NCBI GenBank assembly: GCA_902478395.1 | Contig: CABSKZ010000123.1 | Coordinates: 1-7,789, forward strand | DNA: 7,789 bases | Direction: 5' to 3' | DNA from: an uncultured Eubacteriales bacterium | GTDB lineage: Bacteria; Bacillota; Clostridia; UBA1381; UBA9506 | Shown here: positions 1 through 6,646 of the stretch, piece by piece | Layout: each line of letters opens with the position of its first letter | How positions within the stretch are numbered: the stretch's first letter is position 1 | Program-made: the position numbers and the translations under genes | Notes under the pieces: generated by a model | Database searches by the model: none | What the model was told of the DNA's origin: nothing | Seen by the model: the letters and a program-made list of their open reading frames with translations, nothing else

Positions 1-774
1 GTGTCGGTTTCTGCAGTACAAAATCAGCCCAATACCGACTATCACACACAAAATCGCCACAATTTGTGACACACGGATTGGCCCCCAAGTGAGGCTGTCT
101 GTCCGCAGGCCTTCTATCCAGAACCTTCCAAGCCCATACCCGGCAAGATATGCAAGGAATATTTCCCCGTCAAATTTTTGATACTTCCGGTACCAGAGCA
201 ACACGAGAAATACACCGAGATTCCAAAGCGATTCGTATAAAAATGTCGGATGCACCATAATGCCCAAATCGACCAGTTCCATCCGCCACGGCATCATCGT
301 TTCACTTCCATACGCCTCTGCATTGATGAAATTCCCCCACCGGCCGATTGTTTGCCCTATCAACAGACCAAATGCGCCCAAATCGAAAATTTGAGTGAAT
401 GGAATCTTTTTCACATGGCAGTAAATAACCGTGGACAGGCACGCGCCGATAATTCCACCATAGATGGCGATGCCGCCCTCCCAAATTTTGAACACGCTCA
501 AAAAATTGTCCTTGTACTGGTCCCACTCAAAAACCACATAATAGATGCGCGCGCAGATAATGGCCGCCGGGAGGCCAAAAATAACAATATCTAAAATCGT
601 GTCCTGGCTAATCTCTTTTTTCTTTGCTTCCCTGGAAACAAACAGGAACGCAAGCAGAATTCCAGCCGCGATAATGACGCCGTACCAATGAATTTTCATG
701 CCGAATACCGTGAAATATTCCCTTACATTGAACGGCCCAATGCCAAGACCAGGAAACGCGATTGTGTTTATCAT
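1..774 (-). CDS. lgt: Prolipoprotein diacylglyceryl transferase, 3' end cut by the window edge
   Basis: Integral membrane enzyme that transfers diacylglycerol from phosphatidylglycerol to the lipobox cysteine of prelipoproteins, the first step of lipoprotein maturation. Translating the minus strand from ATG 774-772 gives 258 residues open to the edge without a stop; the family is usually about 250-290 residues, so little is missing. The Lgt signature GRWGNFINAEAYG is at residues 144-156, an arginine-bearing GRFWIEGLRTDSL block at 216-228, and HPTFLYES at 175-182. Hydrophobic stretches near 30-46, 60-82, 101-118, 183-194 and 233-253 fit a multi-pass protein. At the loop where E. coli Lgt has the important His103 (HGG) this protein reads IYGG (Tyr105). 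A site AAAGGGTGG (780-788) precedes the ATG by 5 nt. It is the last gene visible in the block, 67 nt after yfmH. Identification is firm; the true C-terminus is not seen. Confidence 0.95.
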   Translation of the reverse strand, partial: MINTIAFPGLGIGPFNVREYFTVFGMKIHWYGVIIAAGILLAFLFVSREAKKKEISQDTILDIVIFGLPAAIICARIYYVVFEWDQYKDNFLSVFKIWEGGIAIYGGIIGACLSTVIYCHVKKIPFTQIFDLGAFGLLIGQTIGRWGNFINAEAYGSETMMPWRMELVDLGIMVHPTFLYESLWNLGVFLVLLWYRKYQKFDGEIFLAYLAGYGLGRFWIEGLRTDSLTWGPIRVSQIVAILCVIVGIGLILYCRNRH

Positions 775-790
775 ATGTACCACCCTTTCC

Positions 791-823
791 GGTAAGCAGG
801 CGGAAGAGCGCCGCTTGCTTACC
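791..823 (-). other. Intergenic hairpin directly upstream of the lgt ribosome-binding site
   Basis: An inverted repeat in the yfmH-lgt gap. The arms GGTAAGCA (791-798) and TGCTTACC (816-823) are perfect complements. Next to them GGCG (799-802) pairs with CGCC (809-812) around a 6-nt loop, leaving a 3-nt bulge. Read on the minus strand, the stem ends exactly where the lgt Shine-Dalgarno region (780-790) begins. No T-run follows on either strand, so it is not a standard intrinsic terminator. It could influence mRNA stability, processing or lgt translation; that is inference. Confidence 0.6.
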
Positions 824-841
824 GCCTGTTATCCTTCATTT

Positions 842-2131
842 TTAAGTGACCGGTTCAATGACAGAAAGCACCGAGCGCCCCGCGTCCAGCTGGTTCAGCC
901 GGGCATTCACATCGGCCAGCTTCACGGTCTCCATGACATCAACAAAGTCGAACATGCCAATGCCGTTCATCACATTGGAAATAAAGCTGTGCGCCACCGC
1001 GTTAATATTGTTGAACTGTTTAATATACCGGCCCCAAAACGCTTTTTTTACCCGGTCAAAATCGGCCTGTGCAATGCCGGACTTCTGCATTTCTGCGATT
1101 CCCTCCAGCACGACCGATTTTACCTTTTGCGGATCCTTGCTCTCGCCGGAGAGCACCGTAAAGCCGTAGTCCTTTTCGCAATCTACCTCTGTACTCAGTT
1201 CGCCCAATATATAGCCTTCGTTGTACAGCTTATTATAAATTCCGCTGGACTTTCCAAATAGAATTTCCGCAAGAATCGAATTCTCAATACTCTTTCTCAG
1301 CAACGCCTTGCCGTCATACCCACAGTCTGGATCCTTGAAGCCGAACATGAACATCGGCACGGATACGCTGAGCTGCTGCACGACTTCACTTTTCAGCACC
1401 GTATCCGGTTCGTTCCCATAATCGCGTATAATTTCCTGCGCAAATGGCTCAGAATCCTTCGCATTCTGCTCTACACATTCGGCAACCTGTTCCGGATCGA
1501 CGTCGCCAATGACAAACAGCACCATGTTTGACAAGTTGTAAAACGTGTTGTAGCAAGTGTACAAAATATCCTTGTCTATTTTCGAAATAGATTCGACCGA
1601 ACCGGAAATATCTTTGCGGACTGGATGCTCCGCATACATGGCGGACAGAAAATTCATCATCACGCGCCAGTCCGGGTCGTCGTCATACATGCCGATTTCC
1701 TGGCCGATAATCCCCTGCTCTTTTGCAACGTTTTCATCCGTAAAATATGGACTTTGCACAAATTCCAGCAGAATGGCCAAATTCTCTAAAATATCCTGCG
1801 TGCTTTCAAACAGGTATGCTGTAATATTAAAGCTGGTGAACGCGTTCGCATTACCGCCGTGCCTTGCATAGCTCTCGAATACATTGGAGCCGTCCGGCTG
1901 CTCAAAAAGCTTATGCTCCAGAAAATGCGCTACACCGTCTGGAACCTCAGTGGCCGTTTGTTGTCCCGGTACAGTAAATTTGCTGTCTATGGAACCAAAT
2001 TTGGTTCCAAAAATCGCGTAGCTTTTGCTGTAGCCCTTTTTCGGCATCACATAAACAGACAGTCCGCTTTTGTGTGTCCCGCTGTAGAGCGTTTCGTCCA
2101 CGGTACTGTTATAGGTCTTTGTCAGTTTCAT
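842..2131 (-). CDS. yfmH: M16 family zinc peptidase YfmH, catalytic-type subunit
   Basis: A 429-residue M16 (pitrilysin/insulinase) peptidase related to Bacillus YmfH (YfmH in many annotations), which has been linked to the 5-aminopentanol modification of elongation factor P. The inverted zinc motif HFLEH is intact at residues 69-73 (His69, catalytic Glu72, His73). The block KEQGIIGQEIGMYDDDP (137-153) supplies the likely third zinc ligand, Glu145, with Glu138 seven residues before it. The N-terminal half holds the peptidase domain and the C-terminal half the usual second M16 domain, giving the normal 420-430 residue length of M16B proteins. The start overlaps the yfmF stop as ATGA (2128-2131) and is preceded by GGGGAGGG (2138-2145), so the two genes are translationally coupled. 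It probably forms a heterodimer with YfmF. The family and motif are directly visible; the substrate is unknown and the EF-P link is by homology. Confidence 0.93.
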   Translation of the reverse strand: MKLTKTYNSTVDETLYSGTHKSGLSVYVMPKKGYSKSYAIFGTKFGSIDSKFTVPGQQTATEVPDGVAHFLEHKLFEQPDGSNVFESYARHGGNANAFTSFNITAYLFESTQDILENLAILLEFVQSPYFTDENVAKEQGIIGQEIGMYDDDPDWRVMMNFLSAMYAEHPVRKDISGSVESISKIDKDILYTCYNTFYNLSNMVLFVIGDVDPEQVAECVEQNAKDSEPFAQEIIRDYGNEPDTVLKSEVVQQLSVSVPMFMFGFKDPDCGYDGKALLRKSIENSILAEILFGKSSGIYNKLYNEGYILGELSTEVDCEKDYGFTVLSGESKDPQKVKSVVLEGIAEMQKSGIAQADFDRVKKAFWGRYIKQFNNINAVAHSFISNVMNGIGMFDFVDVMETVKLADVNARLNQLDAGRSVLSVIEPVT

Positions 2132-3420
2132 TCTGCGCCCTCCCCTTTTGCTGTCAGGAAATACACAAGCTCCGGCTTCACCTGCTGCGCCACCTTCACC
2201 ACATTCTCCGGCGTGACGCGCTGAATCTGCTCCGCAAAGTCTGACAGGCTGGTTTTTGTTCCCGTAACAACCTGGCCAAGATAATAATCCTCCAGATATC
2301 CGATATCATCGCCCAGCGAACGCAGAGAATTGACGATACTTTTGATTGTTGCGTCGAACTCGTAATCTGAAATATCTCCCTGCTTCATCGCGTCCATTTG
2401 GACAAAAATTTCATCCAGCGCTTTCTGCTTGTTTGTAATCTCAATGCCGGAGGATATCACCATCATTCCCTTGAACCGTTCCAGCCGTGACGCGGCGTAA
2501 TAGGCAAGGCTGAGTTTTTCCCGAACGTTGTTGAACAGCTTGGAATGGGCGCCGCTGCCCAGGATTCCATTGTACACCATCAGCGCAGGGTATTGGTCGT
2601 CCAGCGGGCCGATGCCGGTTCTGCACCCGACGCAGAGCTTCGCCTGCGTTACGTCAAACCGTTCCGTAATCTGCTCCAGACTGTCCCACTTACTGCGGTA
2701 CAGGTCCGTCTCCGGATACCCATGCTTCGTTGGGCGGATATCCGCAAACTTTTCACCAGCGTAGGTGCAGATTTTTCCAATGTCTGTGTCTCCGGTTACA
2801 AAAATATCGATCGGGCCTTCCTTGATGACTTTCAGATAATGCTGGTAGAGCATTTCCGGCGTGATGCGTTTCACGTCCTCCACAGTACCGAGTTCGTGTA
2901 CGCCGTAGTTATCGCCTTCGCACATCAGCTCCACCAGCCGCCAGACGGAATAGGTGCGTTTATCGTTGATAATGGCCTCAATATCGTTGATAAGATTCAC
3001 TTTCTCCTGCTCTACATAGTCCTTTTTAAAAGCGCCGCCCTGGACAAGCGGGCAAAGGGCCATGTCGAACAGCATATCCAGCGCCTTCTCCGCCGAACCG
3101 CCGTCCGGCAGGTATTGGTCTGAGACGGTGTTCATCATAAAGGAAAGAATCTGGTCCTCTCCCTTTCTGCGCACATCTACGTCGAAATATGCGCCGTACA
3201 GTTCCTGCAAATAGTTGGAGATTGCAATGGCGTCTGGATATTTTTCACTGCCGCGCCGCATGACATCCGCCAACAGCGCGTTTAAGGATGCCTCCTCCTT
3301 CCGCAGCGGCCTGTGGAAATTGATACTGACCGCGAGGGTTTTGAATTTCGTCACCGGGATGTAGTACAGGTTGATTCCCGACTTTATGTTGAAACACTTT
3401 ACGCTGTCGATTTTGTCCAT
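2128..3420 (-). CDS. yfmF: M16 family protein YfmF, zinc motif absent, probable partner subunit of YfmH
   Basis: A 430-residue M16-like protein of the YmfF/YfmF type. It has the fold-level landmarks of the family: an N-terminal strand region, EASLNALLADVMRRGSEKYPDA at about 43-64, a helical EQEKVNLINDIEAIINDK block and a VTGD turn before the second domain. Where a peptidase would carry HxxEH it reads ALLADVMRRG (about 48-57), so neither zinc-binding histidine nor the catalytic glutamate is present. Such subunits in other M16B pairs bind substrate and support an active partner. The adjoining yfmH, overlapping by 4 nt, is that partner. The ATG at 3420 has an AAAGGA site about 10 nt upstream. 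It follows the largest gap in the window (170 nt), so it may begin its own transcript. The assignment is confident at family level; a role in EF-P modification is by analogy with Bacillus subtilis. Confidence 0.9.
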   Translation of the reverse strand: MDKIDSVKCFNIKSGINLYYIPVTKFKTLAVSINFHRPLRKEEASLNALLADVMRRGSEKYPDAIAISNYLQELYGAYFDVDVRRKGEDQILSFMMNTVSDQYLPDGGSAEKALDMLFDMALCPLVQGGAFKKDYVEQEKVNLINDIEAIINDKRTYSVWRLVELMCEGDNYGVHELGTVEDVKRITPEMLYQHYLKVIKEGPIDIFVTGDTDIGKICTYAGEKFADIRPTKHGYPETDLYRSKWDSLEQITERFDVTQAKLCVGCRTGIGPLDDQYPALMVYNGILGSGAHSKLFNNVREKLSLAYYAASRLERFKGMMVISSGIEITNKQKALDEIFVQMDAMKQGDISDYEFDATIKSIVNSLRSLGDDIGYLEDYYLGQVVTGTKTSLSDFAEQIQRVTPENVVKVAQQVKPELVYFLTAKGEGAE

Positions 3421-3590
3421 GCTTCCCGTTTCCTTTCTGTTTGATGATGTATGGTCATATTCTGATAGATGACACCAGGATTTCGCTGCATGCCTTTGCC
3501 CGGGGCAAAGCCCTCATCAATGGCGTATGGTCGGTGCTAAATTTGCCTGCCGCCTATCATTCCAAATGGCTGCCCGCCGCTTACAAAGTG
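3421..3590. other. Largest intergenic gap in the window, no gene seen
   Basis: This 170-nt gap lies between the cysteine hydrolase stop and the yfmF start. All three minus-strand frames entering it soon reach stops, and I see no RNA gene. It holds a small perfect hairpin (3494-3510: 7-bp arms CTTTGCC/GGCAAAG, 3-nt loop) not followed by a T-run, and two near-identical 13-mers containing GTATGGTC (3444-3456 and 3520-3532, 11 of 13 identical). I searched the minus strand for -35/-10 pairs ahead of yfmF and found none convincing. If yfmF-yfmH-lgt has its own promoter, it should be here. Confidence 0.5.
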
Positions 3591-4244
3591 CTATACGATT
3601 TCCTTTACCACGCGGATTCCGTTCCCCATCATACTGAACAGGGACACGAGATTCATCAGTTCCGCGCCGTGCGCTCCCAAATCAAATGTCTCGACCAGAT
3701 TTGCCGGAACGATAACCTCCCTGTCCAGTCCTTTGCTGGTAAAATATGTTTTCAGCGTCAGCGCGAACTGGTAAACGCAGATATCCGTGCACACGCCAAC
3801 CACCACAAAGCGGTTGATTTGCGGATTTTGCTTCAGCCATTCCTGAAACCCGGGCGCGTGGAATCCGTTTGTAGATTGTTTGGGGATAATATTGATATTA
3901 TATCCAGATAACTCCGGAATTAACGTACTTTCCGCATCATTTTTTAAACAGTGCGGCGGATAGGAAGCAAATTCCGGAGAATCCGCTTCGTGCGTGTCGT
4001 TCAATGCAATCCATTTCGCATGGCGGAACCTGCCGGCAAATTCAGCCAGCGGCGCGGCAATGGCATCTGCCCGCGGACTGGCCAGCGCGCCCTGCTTGAC
4101 AAATCCATTCACCATATCCACAATGACAAGCGCGGTATCCTCCTTGTCAAGCTCTGATAGTTCCGCCTGCGGTAAGGCTTCTATCGCGTCGAGTATGCCA
4201 GCGACAGAATCCATACAGCTTTTCAGGCAAGCCTCTCGATTCAT
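3591..4244 (-). CDS. Isochorismatase-family cysteine hydrolase, nicotinamidase-like
   Basis: A 217-residue cytosolic hydrolase of the isochorismatase/nicotinamidase fold. The expected triad is present: Asp43 in ALVIVDMVNGF, Lys122 in IIPKQSTNGF, and Cys156 in VVVGVCTDICV. The segment NDTHEADSPEFASYPPHCLKND (82-103) carries the Asp, His and adjacent HC residues expected around the metal and substrate pocket of nicotinamidase-like members. About 35 residues of helical, acidic sequence precede the core. The most likely activity is amide hydrolysis of nicotinamide or a similar small amide, but relatives act on other substrates and sequence alone does not decide. The start overlaps the rsmI stop as ATGA (4241-4244), with a very strong AGGAGGAGA site at 4251-4259, so it is coupled to rsmI translation. 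The family call is secure; calling it pncA would go too far. Confidence 0.9.
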   Translation of the reverse strand: MNREACLKSCMDSVAGILDAIEALPQAELSELDKEDTALVIVDMVNGFVKQGALASPRADAIAAPLAEFAGRFRHAKWIALNDTHEADSPEFASYPPHCLKNDAESTLIPELSGYNINIIPKQSTNGFHAPGFQEWLKQNPQINRFVVVGVCTDICVYQFALTLKTYFTSKGLDREVIVPANLVETFDLGAHGAELMNLVSLFSMMGNGIRVVKEIV

Positions 4245-5110
4245 TCCGCATCTCCTCCTGTTGTTTCTTCTGTTTTTTCCAAAAGCATCTGATAAACGTC
4301 CCGTTTGCTGATGCCGCGGTCCTTCGCGGCCAGCTTCATGGCCTCCTTGCGGTCTGCCCCTGCCTGCTCGTAATAGGCGACATGTTCCTTCATGGTAAGA
4401 CTGTTGAGGTCATTTTCTTTTCGAAGCTCTTCTTTTTTTCTGCCTTCTATTACCAGCACATATTCCCCTTTTGGCATGTGTTCGTCATAATAGGCAACAG
4501 CTTCTTCCAGCGTGGTCTGAACGATTTCCTCGAACTTCTTCGTCAGTTCCCGCGCCAACGTAACGCGCCGGTTTCCAAAGGCCGCCAGCATATCCGCCAG
4601 CGTATATTTCAATTTATGGGGCGCCTCGTAGAAAATAAGCGTGTATGTACTGTCCTTCACTTCATTCAGGTGTTCAGACCGGCTCCGTTTGTTAACGCTC
4701 AAAAATCCCTCGAAGGAAAACCGGCTTGTCGAAAGGCCGGAGCTTATCAACGCGGAAATGGCGGCGGTAGGCCCCGGAACCGGAATCACACGGATGCCCC
4801 GCTCGATGCAAAGCCGCACCAAATCCTCCCCAGGGTCTGAAATCGCGGGGGTGCCCGCGTCCGACACCAATGCGACATTTTCTCCGCGTTCAAGATGCTC
4901 CAATATCAATTCACCCTTTTGGCGGATATTATGCTCATAGTAGCTGGTCATTGGTTTGCTGATTTCCAAATGGTTCAGCAGCTTCATCGTATGGCGCGTA
5001 TCCTCCGCGGCGATGAAGTCCACCATTTTCAGCGTGTTGACGGCACGCAGCGTAATATCCTCCAAATTTCCAATCGGCGTTGCCACCAGATACAAACTGC
5101 CGCTTTCCAT
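4241..5110 (-). CDS. rsmI: 16S rRNA (cytidine1402-2'-O)-methyltransferase
   Basis: SAM-dependent tetrapyrrole-methylase-fold enzyme that 2'-O-methylates C1402 in the ribosomal P site. Counting from the ATG at 5110 (289 residues), the hallmarks are LYLVATPIGNLED (6-18), AAEDTRHT (34-41), VSDAGTPAISDPG (82-94), VPGPTAAISAL (111-121), the FEGFL block near 133 and YEAPHK further on. The C-terminal tail is charged, as usual. An in-frame ATG at 5137 would add nine residues and overlap the upstream gene by 14 nt. I prefer 5110 because the protein then starts just before the conserved LYLVATPIGN block and because GGGGGGAG (5114-5121) lies just ahead of it, though at a short spacing of 3 nt. It sits next to the yabB-type methyltransferase, the same pairing seen near yabB-yabC in Bacillus. 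Very sure of function, moderately sure of the start. Confidence 0.95.
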   Translation of the reverse strand: MESGSLYLVATPIGNLEDITLRAVNTLKMVDFIAAEDTRHTMKLLNHLEISKPMTSYYEHNIRQKGELILEHLERGENVALVSDAGTPAISDPGEDLVRLCIERGIRVIPVPGPTAAISALISSGLSTSRFSFEGFLSVNKRSRSEHLNEVKDSTYTLIFYEAPHKLKYTLADMLAAFGNRRVTLARELTKKFEEIVQTTLEEAVAYYDEHMPKGEYVLVIEGRKKEELRKENDLNSLTMKEHVAYYEQAGADRKEAMKLAAKDRGISKRDVYQMLLEKTEETTGGDAE

Positions 5111-5113
5111 AGT

Positions 5114-5121
5114 CTCCCCCC
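5114..5121 (-). promoter_or_regulatory. Shine-Dalgarno site supporting the downstream rsmI start
   Basis: The minus strand reads GGGGGGAG-ACT-ATG, which supports the ATG at 5110. The alternative ATG at 5137 has only a weak GGAA about 10 nt upstream. The site lies in the 13-nt gap after the TGA of the preceding methyltransferase (5124-5126). Confidence 0.55.
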
Positions 5122-5123
5122 AT

Positions 5124-5813
5124 TCATTGATTGACATAAAGCGGTTCCATCAGCACCAGTCCGCTTTTACGGTCCTTCTGCCCTTCTACGAGCACCAGTT
5201 TCGGCGCACGGCCAGCGTCCGGATGCACAAGCTGCATCCGTTTCGGCTCCAGCCGGAATTGTTTCATGAGATAAATCAGGTCCGCGAGCCGTTCTGTCCG
5301 GTGCACTATATAAAACCGCCCGCCGCTTTTCAGCAAAAACGCGGCATTTTCCACGACATTCTCCAGCGTACACAGAAGTTCATGCCGCGCAATAGACAAA
5401 CTATCCGTATGGTTGATTTTTCCGCTGTCCGGCCGCATATACGGCGGATTACAGGTCACCACGTCAAACGAGCCGGCCTCATAGGCCGAAGCCGCCTGCC
5501 GAAGGTCCCCCAGCTCTACGCGGATTCTGCCGGTTAACCCATTCAGCTCTACGGTCCGCCGCGCCATGTCGCACACCTCCGGCTGAATTTCCAGCGCCGT
5601 CATGTCCGCACAGCGGGTTCGGCCGCAAAGCAGCACGGGGACGATCGCCGTCCCCGCACAGAAATCCATCAGCCGTTCCTTCGGCTTCGCTGCCGCGAAA
5701 TTAGCGAGCGCGACTGCGTCTGTTCCGAAACAAAACCCATTTTTATCCTGAATCACCTTCAGGCCATTTCCCAAATCCTCTATCTGCTCCGTTGGCTTTA
5801 GGCTAACACTCAT
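5124..5813 (-). CDS. trmN6: TrmN6/YabB-type tRNA1(Val) adenine-N6 methyltransferase
   Basis: A 229-residue Rossmann-fold, SAM-dependent N6-adenine methyltransferase of the YabB/YfiC family; E. coli YfiC modifies A37 of tRNA1(Val). The visible motifs are FCFGTDAVALANF (27-39), typical of this family before the SAM site; motif I as MDFCAGTAIVPVLL (49-62); the acidic residue after it in ALEIQPEVCDMARRTVELN; and the catalytic NPPY at 122-125. Motif I has alanine where many relatives have the second glycine. The frame is open further upstream (to 5927), but those residues only shadow the preceding gene. The ATG at 5813 is chosen because GAGGTG (5818-5823) lies 4 nt ahead and the family N-terminus fits. 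It overlaps the end of the P-loop/Asp23 gene by 11 nt and is followed after 13 nt by rsmI. The family is sure; the exact tRNA target is inferred. Confidence 0.9.
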   Translation of the reverse strand: MSVSLKPTEQIEDLGNGLKVIQDKNGFCFGTDAVALANFAAAKPKERLMDFCAGTAIVPVLLCGRTRCADMTALEIQPEVCDMARRTVELNGLTGRIRVELGDLRQAASAYEAGSFDVVTCNPPYMRPDSGKINHTDSLSIARHELLCTLENVVENAAFLLKSGGRFYIVHRTERLADLIYLMKQFRLEPKRMQLVHPDAGRAPKLVLVEGQKDRKSGLVLMEPLYVNQ

Positions 5814-6630
5814 CCGGCACCTCGACTGTGCGCACAACAATATTGACGTTGATGACGTTGATTGACGTATATTCCTCAACGGAGCGCCGGACAGCCTCCT
5901 GCACATGCTTTGCGGTTTCCACCACATTTCTGGTCAGATAAACCGACAAGTCAATGGGAATAATAACGCCGATGCTGCTGCTTTGGACCGCTGTTCTCAA
6001 AACCCGGGCGACGCCGGGAATTCTTCCTGCTTCAAAGCGTGCAAGCGTTGTGATGACGTGGTTTGAAATATGGTAATTTCCCATATAACTAAATGTTGGG
6101 CGTACAACGGTTTTATCGGCGCTGAAGCCATCCGCCGGCGTTTTTCCGTAATTAAGAAAAACCTTCAGGGAATCGATGAAATAGCCGGAAAAATCCTTTT
6201 TCACCTCGAAGGTCGGCACGGGGATTACGTGCTTGCCCTGCTCCCGTCGCACCTTCTGCGCGTAGGCCATCTCGTCCGGCGTGGCAATTTCTTCAATGTG
6301 AATCATTTTCGTAATGGGCGGCAAATCCAATGTCTTTACAATTTTTTCTATCATACGTTCCGAAGTGCCCAGAATCAAAATCTTGTCCGGCTGGTATTTC
6401 AAAATGGCAGCCTTTACCTCGTCCACATGCTCTTTTTCCGTGAACAGGGCGCGCCGGACACTCGCCAGCTTTGTTTCCTCCCGTTTTGCGGAGAAGCCCG
6501 CTAGAATACGCCTGGAATTGATGAACAATCCATCGTCTATAATATACCGGATTTGGTTCTGGCTCGCAACATAGGTCGCCCGGTAGCTTTTACCCGTACC
6601 GCTCGGCCCGACAAATCCAAAAGTCTGCAT
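5803..6630 (-). CDS. P-loop NTPase domain fused to an Asp23/Gls24 domain
   Basis: A 275-residue two-domain protein. The N-terminus has a textbook Walker A, GPSGTGKS (8-15), then IRYIIDDG (27-34), a candidate Walker-B-like stretch with paired aspartates, and a second hydrophobic strand KILILGTS (83-90). The C-terminus from about 177 to 272 (FSYMGNYHISNHVITTLARFEAGRIPGVARV ... VINVNIVVRTVEV) has the pattern of the Asp23/Gls24 family: the paired I-S-xx-V-I-xx-L-A helix, the GV-x-x-V strand and a closing V-x-V-N-I-x-V strand. Asp23/Gls24 proteins are linked to alkaline or envelope stress in Gram-positives; the P-loop half suggests nucleotide-dependent behaviour. No membrane segment is visible. 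AGGAGAGGA (6636-6644) gives a strong ribosome-binding site for the ATG at 6630. The gene follows recR after 59 nt and overlaps the next gene by 11 nt. Both domains are seen directly; the biological role is unknown to me. Confidence 0.85.
   Translation of the reverse strand: MQTFGFVGPSGTGKSYRATYVASQNQIRYIIDDGLFINSRRILAGFSAKREETKLASVRRALFTEKEHVDEVKAAILKYQPDKILILGTSERMIEKIVKTLDLPPITKMIHIEEIATPDEMAYAQKVRREQGKHVIPVPTFEVKKDFSGYFIDSLKVFLNYGKTPADGFSADKTVVRPTFSYMGNYHISNHVITTLARFEAGRIPGVARVLRTAVQSSSIGVIIPIDLSVYLTRNVVETAKHVQEAVRRSVEEYTSINVINVNIVVRTVEVPDEC
5818..5823 (-). promoter_or_regulatory. Shine-Dalgarno site fixing the methyltransferase start
   Basis: GAGGTG on the minus strand, 4 nt before the ATG at 5813, lies inside the last codons of the P-loop/Asp23 gene. 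It supports the short start of the TrmN6-type gene over the open frame that continues to 5927. Confidence 0.6.
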
Positions 6631-6646
6631 GTTGTTCCTCTCCTGT

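Noticed and set aside
698..1261. Plus-strand open frame of 187 residues
   Set aside because: It lies antisense to the well-supported yfmH and lgt genes, and its composition is that of a reverse-strand shadow with no recognisable domain.
2545..3123. Plus-strand open frame of 192 residues
   Set aside because: It is antisense to yfmF, with no motif and no ribosome-binding site that I can support.
3494..3510. Hairpin as an intrinsic terminator after the cysteine hydrolase
   Set aside because: The stem is only 7 bp with a 3-nt loop and there is no T-run after it on the minus strand.
3441..3911. Plus-strand open frame of 156 residues beginning in the yfmF upstream gap
   Set aside because: Two thirds of it is antisense to the cysteine hydrolase, the part in the gap shows no domain, and no Shine-Dalgarno site precedes it.
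5111..5137. Nine-residue longer start of rsmI at 5137
   Set aside because: It overlaps the upstream gene by 14 nt and has only a weak upstream GGAA, whereas the ATG at 5110 fits the family N-terminus and follows GGGGGGAG. It is not excluded.
4956..5537. Plus-strand open frame of 193 residues
   Set aside because: It spans the opposite strand of both rsmI and the methyltransferase gene, which are identified by conserved motifs.
5814..5927. 38-residue N-terminal extension of the TrmN6-type methyltransferase
   Set aside because: It lies wholly inside the P-loop/Asp23 gene in another frame, has no family similarity, and a good ribosome-binding site precedes the internal ATG at 5813.
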